Source: Cliona cf. orientalis (Eukaryota; Porifera; Demospongiae; Clionaida; Clionaidae). From it: DNA of 64,000 bases. The stretch lies in assembly GCA_963930775.1 (NCBI GenBank), contig OZ005697.1, positions 2,480,001 to 2,544,000 on the forward strand. Reading direction: 5' to 3'. Shown in pieces: positions 1 through 10,658 of the stretch (the stretch's first letter is position 1; every line of letters starts with the position of its first letter). A program made the translations under genes and the position numbers. Below the pieces are notes generated by a model. It saw nothing but the letters and a program-made list of their open reading frames with translations. It searched no databases and was not told the DNA's origin.

Positions 1-1328
1 CTGCTGGTAGTGATGGACGACTGCTGTTCATATTCCCCACAAGAGTCTCCTCGACTAATATCACACTGCACTACTACAGTGACAGTGTCCGAGGCCGTCC
101 CAGACTGAGATTCTATGATGTACCAGATGACTTTGATATCTGGGATGCACTAACTTCAGGTAATCCATATGTAGGTGTTGCTTTAGTTCCACCAGGTGGA
201 GAGCCAGCAGGTCACAGGAGTGTCAGCATCATTATCAATACCAACTTCAACACAAAGAAAGTGCTGCTATACAAATTTAGTAGCAGTTTCCTGTTTGCAG
301 TGAGTGAAGTGTAGAATTCATTGAAATAATATGTGCAAGTACAAGTAAGTATCTGTACGCTGATTGCTGTATTCTAGTGGCGTAGCCAGGGGGCTCAGGG
401 GGCTCGAGCATGCACCCCCTTCTGCTCTTGGACTAGTTGACATGATCCATAGAACAGCCTCATCCCAGCACCTCCTTAGCTACTCCAAACCGTCATCTAC
501 TACAAAATATAGCTTAGAAAAGAGTTAGACACTTATCTTATTCAAACATTTGGCCGAAAATCTTGAGCCAGCTCGCTAGCTATGTTCAGAATGCGTTCTC
601 TGTGACAATTTGAACTTCGACCTTACCAGTTAATTAGTGGGCATGGCCTAAAATTTTGCACACGCGCTTTGCGCGCATAGTCCAGCACCCCCTTACCTAA
701 ATTCCTGGCTACGCCCCTGTATTCTACCTTCCTATCTTATTATGACTTGAGACTATTGAACTTGTATAGCGGCTGGGATCACTACCACAACAACAATGGT
801 AGATACACCTTCCAAAAGAGATACAAGTAAGTTAATTCCACTACACACGTCTGTCTGAAATTGAATAATATTTATGTTACTGGTCACCATAACAGCAGAT
901 CATACAAGCATAACAACACCAATAGCATTTGGTAAATAAACAACCTCACTTAAGAGCTAAGTAGTTATCCTTCAATCTACTTCCACACAGCTACATTGTC
1001 CACCAAAGAGAACACCACCGAAGAAACAACAGAGGAGCGACAAATTACACAAATAAAGTCAAACACTAAACTATCAGTGTCTCCCAGTGAAGTTGTAGCG
1101 TGGGTTCTGGTGGTGATACTGGGGGTCCTGTTCACAGGGCTACTCAGTGTTGTACTGCTGCGGATGTTTAAGAAGAGACAGGCCAGAGATACAAGTACTG
1201 ACAACACTACTCCAAAGTATGAAATGGAGGGCAACCCTTGCTATGAGCTACTGCAGTCAAACAGACCACTGACACACACCAGTCAGAGGGGGAGGAGCCA
1301 AGTGGAAAGAAACAGACCAAAAGCATGA
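1..1328 (+). pseudogene. Discoidin-like single-pass receptor, 5' truncated, with frameshift
   Basis: This is the 3' part of a cell-surface receptor gene. Exons by splice sites and phase are 1-344 (partial), 770-826, about 896-931 and 991-1328, and all junctions are phase 1. The first exon encodes the last two thirds of a discoidin-like beta-sandwich (LLFIFPTRVS, LHYYSDSVRG, PPGGEPAGHR) that matches the copies at 1706-2257 and 60661-61209. The next two exons are short Thr-rich linkers. The last encodes a stalk, one membrane helix (SEVVAWVLVV onward) and a basic-start tail with the motif EGNPCYELL, an NPxY signal of the kind bound by PTB/endocytic adaptors. In the first exon an extra TA at 312-313 creates a stop; skipping it restores the reading into the conserved Cys and a GTAAGT donor with the correct phase. 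It could be a pseudogene, a null allele or an assembly error. Confidence 0.72.
377..718. mobile_element. hAT-like MITE in receptor intron
   Basis: This 342-bp non-coding element has terminal inverted repeats built on GGCGTAGCCAGG (left) and CCTGGCTACGCCCC (right). It is flanked by an identical 8-bp target duplication, GTATTCTA, at 369-376 and 719-726. An 8-bp duplication is typical of the hAT superfamily. It lies inside the first intron of the receptor gene and should be spliced out. Confidence 0.82.
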
Positions 1329-1577
1329 TGTGTGCTTAATCCTACATTCAATTTACTTAACATTTACATTAACTATATAGTTTATTAAAGATAACTAGCT
1401 AGTACATACATCGTTGCATATTTAGCAATAGCTAATAGTTATATTTCCCTTTGTGTAACAAATGTACTCTATGATAGTTGTAGTGTTTCGTAGATGTGAG
1501 AGGAAACCATGCATGCACTATACAAACTGAATCATATTCTTGCATGAGCTGTTCAAAGTAAAATGTGAAGAATAGAT

Positions 1578-2903
1578 ATGAAGATGCTGTTGTATTCAGT
1601 AATTTCAGTAGCATTCTTTATGATGCTCATTTGGAATAGAACAGGTACCCATATTATTTTATACTATAGCACTGTATTATTATACCGCAATATTAAACTC
1701 CACAGTATCCTCCAGTTCATGTCAGGTGTACCCATCAGAGTATGCCTATAGAAATGACTCTGTTGTGAGAATCGAGAGTGCCAGTGCCAACTGTAGGAGC
1801 TATCCAGCTGGTCGTGAGGCACCGCCAGGAGTGCACACAGACCACTATACACATTGTGATGGAAATCAAGCTAAGCTGAATGACTCTGACATTGGACAAG
1901 AGCAGTATCATCCTTCTGATTACTATGTGTGGAATGACGAAAGAGATTGGCAGCTGCTGTTCATATTCCCCACAAGAGTCTCCTTGACTACCATCACACT
2001 GCACTACTACAGTGACAGTGTCCGAGGCCGTCCCAGACTGAGATTCTATGCTGTACCAGATGATTTTGATGTCTGGGATGCACCAACTACAACCACTCCA
2101 CATGTAAATGTTGCTTCAGTCCCACCAGGTGGAGAGCCAGTAGGTCACAGGAGTGTCAGCATCAATGTCAACTTCAACACACAGAAAGTGCTAATGTACA
2201 AGTTTAGTAACACTTTCCAACTTGCTGTTAGTGAAGTCGAGTTCTTCACTTGCAGTGGTGAGTTGTTATAATGTATGTGCACAATAAGGACAATAAAATT
2301 AACAATTATAGGAGCTTTATTCACTATCTAGAGATTATCTCCATCGATCCTGGGCATACTACTACTAGTACTAGTTCCACGACAGGAGTATTCACAATGG
2401 AAGGTAAACTTCACTATAATACATGCAGGAATATGCTAGTATAGGGAAATTTTTTTTACTTCCAGGGCAAACCTTTCATAATAATAATTATTAAATACGA
2501 TAAATATTATATTGTAGGAGTGACTCCCAATCATTATCCACTTGACACTGTTCCACCGATTCAAGAAAGGGACATTGAAGCAACAGTCAATACTGCGACA
2601 ACTACTACAGATACATGTACATGTTCTTGCAATCCATCAGTGTCCCTGAGTGAAATTATTGCATGGGTTCTGGTGAGCACACTGACAGTCCTGCTCACAG
2701 GGATACTCAGTGTCAACGTGATCGTGCTACAATTGTACAAAAAGAGACAGGGGAGAGCTGTGGAAAGTGGACGGAGAAAATATGAAATGGAGGGGAATCC
2801 ATGTTATGAAACCACTGCAGCAGCTAAACAGAACACTGAGATGCACCACTATGAATCAATCAGAGAGGCAAGAGAAGAGAAAATTAATAGCCAAGACATT
2901 TGA
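1578..2903 (+). CDS. Discoidin-like single-pass receptor with NPxY tail, complete
   Basis: Four exons with consistent phase-1 junctions are 1578-1644, 1706-2257, 2332-2403 and 2518-2903, giving about 359 residues. Exon 1 is a hydrophobic signal peptide (MKMLLYSVISVAFFMM). Exon 2 is a symmetrical 1-1 module of about 184 residues, Cys-bounded, with the discoidin/galactose-binding-like signature also found at both ends of the window. Exon 3 is a short Thr/Ser linker. Exon 4 has a Cys-containing stalk (CTCSC), one membrane helix (SEIIAWVLVS onward), a KKR stop-transfer and a tail with EGNPCYE and a second tyrosine motif, HHYESI. Type I membrane topology is inferred. The ligand is unknown; sponge-specific adhesion or recognition is a guess from architecture and clustering. 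An AATAAA lies near 3087. Confidence 0.8.
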
Positions 2904-3364
2904 GCTTACGTGTACATATAACGAATGTAACGACTGATTTTTCTGAATACATTTACACAATAACAGTAGTATGTAGCTTTGTATGCATAAGCAGTCTAAT
3001 TATGAAACAATTAACCCTTGTAATTTCTGATAAAACATAATATTATGTTAATGTAAAATAACTGCATTGTAACCAACTGTTGTATCAAAATAAACAAAGG
3101 AAGATCCTTGGGCCAACCTTATCAAGGCTTGGCAATGGTTACACTGCTCTATATAAACCTGCCCTGATAGTACAGCAATGCTTTGAGGATGAGAGTTGTA
3201 TGCATAGCCATATTATGACACTATACAATAATCAATAAATTGAGCTGTTGAGCCATATGAAGACTTTAAATTTATAATAGGCACACTAGCCTTCCATATA
3301 CTGCTTCAAGCTACACTGTACGCGTGTATATAATGTAATAAGAGGCTTATCTACAGGTACATGT
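2904..3364. other. Intergenic, no gene seen
   Basis: AT-rich 3' flank of the receptor gene up to the assembly gap. Apart from polyadenylation-like AATAAA words I see no exon, RNA gene or clear transposon end. Confidence 0.6.
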
Positions 3365-3564
3365 NNNNNNNNNNNNNNNNNNNNNNNNNNNNNNNNNNNN
3401 NNNNNNNNNNNNNNNNNNNNNNNNNNNNNNNNNNNNNNNNNNNNNNNNNNNNNNNNNNNNNNNNNNNNNNNNNNNNNNNNNNNNNNNNNNNNNNNNNNNN
3501 NNNNNNNNNNNNNNNNNNNNNNNNNNNNNNNNNNNNNNNNNNNNNNNNNNNNNNNNNNNNNNNN
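3365..3564. other. Assembly gap of 200 N
   Basis: A run of exactly 200 unknown bases, so the length is probably a placeholder. The sequence on its right side belongs to or abuts the Penelope-like remnant, so a repeat probably caused the gap. Confidence 0.95.
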
Positions 3565-5335
3565 TAGCAAATAGTTCGTTCTCTCTCTAGCCATTCAATT
3601 ATTATTAATCCTAACATTTCGACACCTATACTGGTGTCATCTTTAGGGGAATGAGAAAAGTGACAAAACCGAACAATAAATAAGTGATGGTAAGTGGGTG
3701 TGGTAGGTATGACTGCGCATGCGCGTAGTATGCATACGTATACAAAACATAGTACAGTACAAAAAGAGTGGTGCATGGTGTCTTCATCTCTGTTTTTGTT
3801 CAGTTAGCAGTGAGCAGTAGATGTGGAATAGTGGACCATGTTCTCTATTCATGGAGTTGGCCACCCCATGGATATGTCACCACCGCATTGATCGCAAATA
3901 GCAGGTAGTCTTCAACTGATTATTATTAAGATAGAATTATTCAATATAGAGAGACAGATCAAAATGCACACACTACCATCACACTCAAAACTCAGAGCAC
4001 AACTGAAGAAAGAGGGTGAGCACACAGCTTTTATGCACAAAGTATGCACACGGTACTAACCACACACATCGACAGGAAATTACATCACAGGATACTGGAA
4101 ATACACACACAAAAATAGTGAGTGTTGACAGATATGCCCCGACTCAATCATATACATGCACCTCGGATACCAATCTCTGGTGGACTCAAGCACTTCTGCT
4201 GCTGCCCAGTCGAAATGGTGTTGTTGCTACTGTTGAGTCCTAACTCGGATTAAACTTGCTAGATAAATCATGCCAACTGAACCATGCACTTCACTGCTAA
4301 CTTCATAGTAACTGAACATTCTTTTTTCTAATTATACGAAAGGAAATTTTGAACAAAAGCATGATGCAATATTAATATACACAATAATTATATTGTTGCA
4401 ATGATGCAATGAGACCACTGGTAAGTAAATGCATGAGCACAACCAATAACCAAACAGCTGCCAAGCATGCTCTGCCAAGGCAGAGCTGTCCTGATCTCCA
4501 TTCTGGACCGCTCTCTTGTGCTCCTTTATTCAGGCTGCATGCAAGTGAACGACCCGACTGTCCAATCTGATAGCTATCAGTCAATATATGCCATGGTGCA
4601 GTCCTTACATGGAATCCTGTACATGACCCCATTTCGTTGCTCGGGTGGGGTTGGGTCTTTCGGTCTCACTAGAAGCCGACGTAGTCACTCACGATGTTGT
4701 TGGGTGTGCATGAACCTTACAGTGATGTTGAGCTGCTCTAGGATTCTCTTCAAGGTCTCCGAGAGACCACTGATATAGCTAGGAGAGTGTGACTGCTGGG
4801 AACTTTTTAGCATCATCTTCATCTTCATCACCGCTGTTTGCTTCCTGGGACTGTGGTAAGGTAGGGGATGGTGCCGATCGGCGTATGAACCGTCTTGGGT
4901 ACCTGTTCCCTTCGAGCGCCTTCACTACTACGTGGTTCCTCTCCTCTTTGTGGCTGACTGCGCATGATGTCGGAGAGATCCTTGGCAAGGCTGAGGAGTG
5001 TTGTGACCACCGATTTCTTCTGCAAGAGGGGGTTGTGAGAGTGGAAATCGAGGTACTTGTCTGTGTGTGTACTCTTGCGGTACACCGATATCTGGATTGA
5101 GCTGTCTGGTTCGTGTTTCAGTAGGATGTCCAGAAACGGGAGATATCCATCTTCCTCATTCTCCAACGTGAACTGGACATGTTCATTCAGATGCTGGTGG
5201 AATCTCGACACTAAATCTGCTGGGAGTGCTGTGCATGTATATCATCAACGTATCTTTTCCAAAATTTCGGCACAGTGGTGGGTCAAAGGTTGAGAGGGCC
5301 TGCTGCTCAATCTCCTCCATCACAAGGTTGGCTAT
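3565..5335 (-). mobile_element. Penelope-like retroelement, decayed
   Basis: Read on the minus strand, 5335-4828 encodes reverse-transcriptase pieces in shifting frames: a KFWKRYVDD core with the catalytic YVDD box, then a QFTLENEEDG-YLPFLDILL segment and the VYRKSTHTDKYLDF block typical of Penelope-like RTs. Farther downstream, about 4660-4440, is a broken GIY-YIG endonuclease-like stretch (YRIPCKDCTMAYI, GQSGRSL, then HAWQLFGYW in another frame). Small insertions around 5240 and 5262 break the RT frame and several more break the endonuclease. The 3595-3720 part (CATTTCGACACCTATACTGG) resembles the terminal region of such elements. A 75-codon frame on the other strand at 4016-4243 is probably chance. 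The element is inactive; the outer ends are uncertain because of the gap. Confidence 0.75.
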
Positions 5336-5762
5336 ATACTGATAATTATTATAATTATTACTATTACATATAGTTAAAATTGAAGATAATATAATATCAT
5401 GCTTCCTATTCTATAGCTACCATGCCTACAGATACTATACAGTTGTCCTTCAAGAAGCAATAGGCAACTAGATGAATTAAGATATGGATAGGAAATGATC
5501 TGGTGATCTTTCAAATTTCAAGGGATCGATTGACCATATCCTTTTTTCAAGGTAGTTATCATGACTAATAGGTTTCCCCATTCCACTCAATGCCTCGTTA
5601 CAGTTCACATGTGCTATGCCATTATTTTCTCCATTGCATGCATGCATGATCATATTATTTTTATGTGTACAACATGTTATAAATAACGAGATTTTTGTTC
5701 TGGATTGAAAAGTACCTGTTTATAGTTAACTATTTTCGCATGCAGTGTTGCGGTTTTGATTT
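5336..5762. other. Intergenic, no gene seen
   Basis: AT-rich spacer between the Penelope remnant and the Calx-beta gene. It holds TGCATGCATG words but no exon or transposon end that I can support. Confidence 0.55.
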
Positions 5763-5796
5763 GATGCATACATAAATCAGTTGGTGCTACTGTGCA
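5763..5796 (+). promoter_or_regulatory. Candidate core promoter, Calx-beta gene 1
   Basis: The stretch GATGCATACATAAATCAG followed by GGTGCTACTGTGCA, about 20-50 bp before the start codon, is nearly repeated before the paralogue (GATGCATAAAAGTCAG then GGTGCTACGGTGCA, about 30453-30486). An AT-rich TATA-like core with conserved downstream bases suggests a shared core promoter. This is inference from paralogue conservation; some of it may simply be young duplication. Confidence 0.4.
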
Positions 5797-5812
5797 GCAG
5801 ACTAATACTGAG

Positions 5813-6141
5813 ATGAAGGTTATTATCACTATAGTGGCACTTCTATTGGCTATCTTAGCCAGTAACAGTGTGGCTCAAGATTGTGAACCACAAGCTTGCA
5901 GTAAGTTATCTTAGTGTAAATGTATATCTTTCATGATGCATATACTAAACTATTATTGCACATGTATATATAATATTAAATTTTAAGTTATCTACTGTGT
6001 ATCATCTATCTATCTGTCCATCTGCATGTCCGCATACATGCAGTTATCGATAATAATTACACGTTTCTATAAGATTGTGTGGCATAATCAGACAACTCTG
6101 ATTCATACCAAGTTCTGAAGTCCAGCTGCATGTGTGTGTAT

Positions 6142-6207
<66 letters not shown>

Positions 6208-8229
6208 GGCACTCTCGACTTGATGCTTTCTTTCATGATCATTAGCCATTGGCACAAGGAAATCTCAATATTATTTAATTAGCGCTTTCTGGAAGATTAA
6301 TTATTGCAGAGGAGTCAGATGCACAATAGTTAGTCTATGATAATAATTATTATGCATAATTATTAACCTTAATATAAACCGGTGATTTTGGTTATAAAAA
6401 ATCAAGAATTAAGATGATAATTAAATTTAGTAAGTAAAGCCTTCCTCCGCATTGTAAATGGATAGATTGTTATAAAGACTATAGCCACTGAGGCTCCAAT
6501 GAAACTTTATTATGTAAACAATGATACATAACCTGAATGTGTGCAATATAATTATGTGAGGGAGTGTTTTATAATATTATTATGGTAACCTTATAATGAT
6601 TTAATAGACTCTTAGACTGTTACAGTAGAGGAGAGTAAATGGCCTATGAAATATGAGGATGTAGTTTTTAAGGTAGCACATTTTTTGGTTAAACCATGCA
6701 TATCAGTTAATAAATTGTTCACAATTAAGACAATAGGACTTCCTCATGCTAGTGGTTATATTATAATGATGCAGAAATTCTGCATCATTAACCACTAGCA
6801 TGAGCTAGGAAGTCTGAAAGATAAGTGCCATTTTGGTGCTGTTGATGATGGTGTGGTACTCCAATAAATCAATCCGTTCACAAGTCCATTAATCTCCTTA
6901 TCTGACTTAGTCATCATGTTATGAACTACGTTACATTGTGCAATTGTAATGAATGTATAATTATTATGTGACTAAAAATTTTAATATTTAATTAATTTTA
7001 TTGTGTGGATTTCTTTCTTTGCAGGTACTGGCGATTGTGATGATATATGTGGGCAAAGTGGGTGTAGGGGCATGTGTATAGGAAGTACAGATGATTGCTG
7101 CTGCTATCGTTGCAATTCTAATATACGTGAGGAATCCAAGATATTATAACTCTATACCAACATTAAATAATTAGCTATAGCTCAATTCAGTATCCGTAAT
7201 TTATAGAATTTTACATGCGAAATGCTCGAGGTCGAGGACGTAAAAGGAGTACTGATTCAGAATCGATCACCGTGAGTGAAGACTTTGGCAACATGACTAT
7301 CTGTGGTGTTGGAACATTAAATGGAATTGACGCTGCCAACATAACCATTGTTGTCATTATTGGGGCACAACCTGGTACAGCAAGTGGTAAGTGATTCTAT
7401 TAATGGTAGACCTTCTTGCATGGCTACTCAACTGATAAAAATTGAAATACTCGGGCAGCTATACAGCAGTATAGAAGTTTGTCAGCGCATGCATTATCAG
7501 GAGTCTGCAGCAGGGCATGACTCTTGGCAAGAGTGGATTTATAGTACTCTTGCTGTTGGTCACTGGCATATGAAGGAGCTAGTCTGCTCACTGTATTATA
7601 TAATATATATATTATTTACATTCAGGTATAGCATACATAATATTATTATATCTGTACATAATATTATAATAATTATAAACGACTATGGATTGTATATAAT
7701 ACTATATTATTATTTCTTGCCTACTTAAACAGAAAACGCTGACTATGATCCTAGCGGGGTCCCCAAGCAGATACTGTTTGATATATCAAACAATGGCACT
7801 GAGCAGTGTTTTGATGTGATGATCATTGATGATAACGAATCTGAAGATACTGAGAACTTTATGCTTACATTTGACACACCTCTTTTTAATAATAGCCAGG
7901 CAGAAGATCCGCTAGTTACTCTGAGTCCCAGAATGTTTGATGTGGCAATCACTGATAATGATGAAGGTAGTAGATAATAACTATATAATAATAATAAGCT
8001 ATTAAGCTGTACCAAGGGTTATAGACCCCAAGAGTCTATTATAAGCCCTTGGCTATGCATAATATAATATAATACGTACTGCAATAGTAACTATGATATC
8101 GTCATGTTGGTGTATGAGTTCTATAATGTCATGCTTGTATGTTCTATAGGGAGCAGTGCCGGAAAAGTGAATGCTGGTGTACTGATCATCTTTGTGGCAA
8201 TTCTGGGATGGTTCTTTAACCATGTCTAG
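5813..8229 (+). CDS. Cys-rich/Calx-beta protein, probably GPI-anchored
   Basis: Five exons are 5813-5900, 7025-7126, 7207-7386, 7733-7966 and 8150-8229, all joined in phase 1, giving about 228 residues. Exon 1 is a signal peptide (MKVIITIVALLLAILAS). Exon 2 is a small cysteine-rich module (C-x3-C-x4-C-x3-C-x6-CCC-x2-C). Exon 3 starts with a basic RGRGRKR run, a possible furin-type cleavage site, then ITVSEDFGNMTICGVG, the first strands of a Calx-beta fold. Exon 4 completes it (CFDVMIIDDNESEDTE, ending in ITDND). Exon 5 is GSSAGK plus a hydrophobic C-terminus with no cytoplasmic tail, which fits a GPI-anchor signal. Calx-beta domains are the building block of sponge aggregation factors, so an extracellular Ca2+-dependent adhesion role is plausible but unproven. 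The paralogue at 30525-31723 lacks the last exon. Confidence 0.8.
6131..6209. repeat. (TG)n microsatellite
   Basis: Almost pure TG dinucleotides in intron 1 of the Calx-beta gene. The apparent reading frame of His-Thr repeats on the other strand is a product of this repeat. Confidence 0.95.
6737..6814. repeat. Imperfect 78-bp palindrome
   Basis: GACTTCCT-ATGCTAGTGGTTA on the left pairs with TAACCACTAGCAT and AGGAAGTC on the right, around a central palindrome ATGATGCAGAAATTCTGCATCAT. It lies in intron 1 of the Calx-beta gene and could form a long hairpin. It may be a small foldback transposon; no target duplication was identified. Confidence 0.7.
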
Positions 8230-8638
8230 AGATCATGCAATAACAATGTGTGTGTTATTATAATAGCATGCAGCTGCTGTATAACATTAGGATTTTGAAT
8301 TTTATAGCTCTTAGATTATAGATCTACACGAACTACATAGCTAATGATAGTGAATCAGATGTGCATTAAGACCCTTAATTTTAGGTATATATCTTTATTC
8401 GTGGATAGGACTGGAAGTAATAAATTATAAGTAGCTACTTGTTTCTACATCTATAGCTTGAGTGCATGCGCATGCATGCGAGTGGGCAGTCATTATTCAT
8501 GCATGCATGAATACCATTATGTAACCAATAAATCTTACTCACTTCCCATGGTTTACAATGGCTATAATATACAAAATAAGTAGGCCGACAAGTTACAGTA
8601 ACAGTATGCCTAAGTGTTAATGTGTATGCATGCATAGA

Positions 8639-8815
8639 GAATTGAATGTATCATTGGAGTATACCATAGAATTCGGGTAATTATGCCCCCCCCCTCCTTT
8701 TTCTGCATGCAATCCCCCTCTTGAGCCTTGGTACAAGGCTATAATATTATATTATTCATAACTGCAAATGAATACTCACACTTTAACATTTCCCGTTTAG
8801 GTAACTAGCTAACAC
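8639..8815. repeat. Dispersed repeat, copy 1 of 2
   Basis: The run from GAATTGAATGTATCATTGG through TTCTGCATGC and the GGTACAAGGCTAT section matches 10391-10612 with scattered changes. The pair brackets the decayed duplicate block 8909-10345. Confidence 0.6.
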
Positions 8816-8908
8816 AAGTTATATGACATTGCAGCATGGCATTGCATGCAGTGTTGCATGCATGACTGCATTGTATAATAATAATATTATAGTGTTGATG
8901 CTGACGCA

Positions 8909-9110
8909 TATTGATGATGACTGGTGCTCATGAAGTCACTTACACTCACATAGCTAATTTTGATACCGTGACAAATGTTTATCTGACTCCTAGGGTGACT
9001 TATGTGGGTATCACTGACAAAATTAATGAATGATTCAGAATTTTGTTAGATATATGTATTACACGTTTGATTATGACAGCGACAAATTTTTGTGCTTAAT
9101 CATAATTGGA
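8909..9110 (+). pseudogene. Decayed last exon of secreted Calx-beta paralogue
   Basis: The sequence ATTGATGATG...GGTGCTCATGAAG, CTGACTCCTAGGGTGA and the TATCACTGACAA end align with the final exon of the gene at 30525-31723. The 3' flank also matches (GATTCAGAATTTTGTTAG, then the GACAAAT-TTTGTGCTTAAT part). Frames are broken and no upstream exons are present. It is followed, as in the intact locus, by a copy of the transporter gene. Confidence 0.78.
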
Positions 9111-9539
9111 AAATTTAATGTACTGAGTATTAATTAAGAATGAAGAGCAATTATGCAAACATAATCTTATTATATATTATACCTCTTGGTGCAGTTGCCT
9201 ATGCATGTTAAGGGCTTATATACATGTAGTATAGTCCATTGAGATATTCCACTGCCTATGATTATCACATGCATTACAATTATTATTTATAATTGCCATT
9301 GTACAGTTCTAGCATAATATTAATGCTCTAGTTCAGAAGCTATCAAGGTCATTATTATAATTATTGTAGCTAAAACTAATATTATCATTGTATGATATTG
9401 AGTAGCTAGCTATATCCAATCAGCTATATATTTTGCTAACTGTGTTACCCATTGCAATGTATGCAAGAAATATTATAAATAAATATAAAAGTAATGATTT
9501 GTTCTCTTAGCTGTAATTATCTATAGCTCTGCATTAATT

Positions 9540-10345
9540 TGAGTAGTAGCGTTCTGCAAATATCTGTTCGTTAGGCAGTACATCTTCCCTCTTCCTTTTC
9601 TTATACCACCTCATCACAACAACTGAAGCTGCCATCACTATTGACAAGAATATCGATCAATACTGTCAATACCAAAATCCACAACTCAGAGTTCCTGTTC
9701 CCATTTTAAGGATTTCATCTTGAACACTACAACTATCTCTTGGGAAAGCATCATAAATATGCCGATGAAACTGTAGATGATACCAGTAACTAAGCCTTTC
9801 ATAGAGTAGGGTACTTGGGTGCAGAAAAATTCGAGACTACCAACTAGCACGAATGAATCAGAGACAGCCAATGCAATCTCCAACATGATTGTCCATCTGT
9901 AATCCAGTAAACTAAAATTTTCCAGTAATATGCATGGTAGGATTACATTGTTTGAATGTGAGGTGTTATCCAGGTGTTCATTATGTTGACGTAAATAAGT
10001 GATGAGTATTAGCTAATAGTGTGACGTACCTCACAAAACGTATTGCAATTCCTACAAGGCACTTTTTGTAGCTTTTAAGCCTTGGAAAGCATCGATTAAA
10101 AATGGGATGGATAAAGATCTCATGGAGTGGGATTAAAAATGGTGCAATGATGGAGTAAAAATTGCTAAAGATGAACTTTGGTGAGCGTGAGACTGCATTT
10201 ATGAGCACATTTCTGAGGTTTGTCTTAATTGAGCATTCTTCAATAGTGAAACCGTTAAGTGCACAATCAAGAAGTGTCACCAGTAGTACACGAAAAAGTG
10301 TCTTCCTTACCAAGGTCGATACGAGAAGGAAGGTACTCCTCTGAC
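9540..10345 (-). pseudogene. Truncated POT/SLC15-like transporter copy
   Basis: On the minus strand this stretch is a close copy of the C-terminal half of the transporter at 33987-35684. It shares segments such as RNVLINAVSRSPKFIFSNF, HEIFIHPIFNRCFP and SDSFVLVGSLEFF. Small deletions break the frame (for example near 9660 and in the loop after 9990), about 40 bp are missing near 10300, and the N-terminal half of the protein is absent. It is a degenerate partial duplicate. Confidence 0.88.
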
Positions 10346-10390
10346 AAGGTATAATTATAGTGAGGCTAAGTATTAATATGCATATCACAT

Positions 10391-10612
10391 GGAAATCTAG
10401 AATTGAATGCATTATTGGTGTACTGTATCATGTAGAATTCCATGATTATGCTCCTCCCCATTTTTTCTGCATGCCAGGCTCCTCTCAAGGCTAATAATTA
10501 TTGGTACAAGACTATTCATAATAATTATTAAAAATACATTCATTACTACTTAATTCAACCACAAAATGGATACTCAGTACACTCACACTTTAAGTTACTC
10601 AGCTTGCTAGCT
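10391..10612. repeat. Dispersed repeat, copy 2 of 2
   Basis: Partner of 8639-8815 (AATTGAATGCATTATTGG, TTTTCTGCATGCC, TTGGTACAAGACTAT, ACTCACACTTTAA). It lies between the transporter pseudogene and the last exon of the TRP channel gene. Confidence 0.6.
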
Positions 10613-10658
10613 ATATACTACTAATAGAGTATTCTTCTTAATGAACGGCTACAGCAGT

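Noticed and set aside
4016-4243. 75-residue plus-strand frame near the Penelope remnant
   Set aside because: No homology recognised, low complexity in Thr/His, and it lies in repeat-derived sequence.
6057-6257. Reading frame of Thr-His repeats on the minus strand
   Set aside because: It is the translation of the (TG)n microsatellite.
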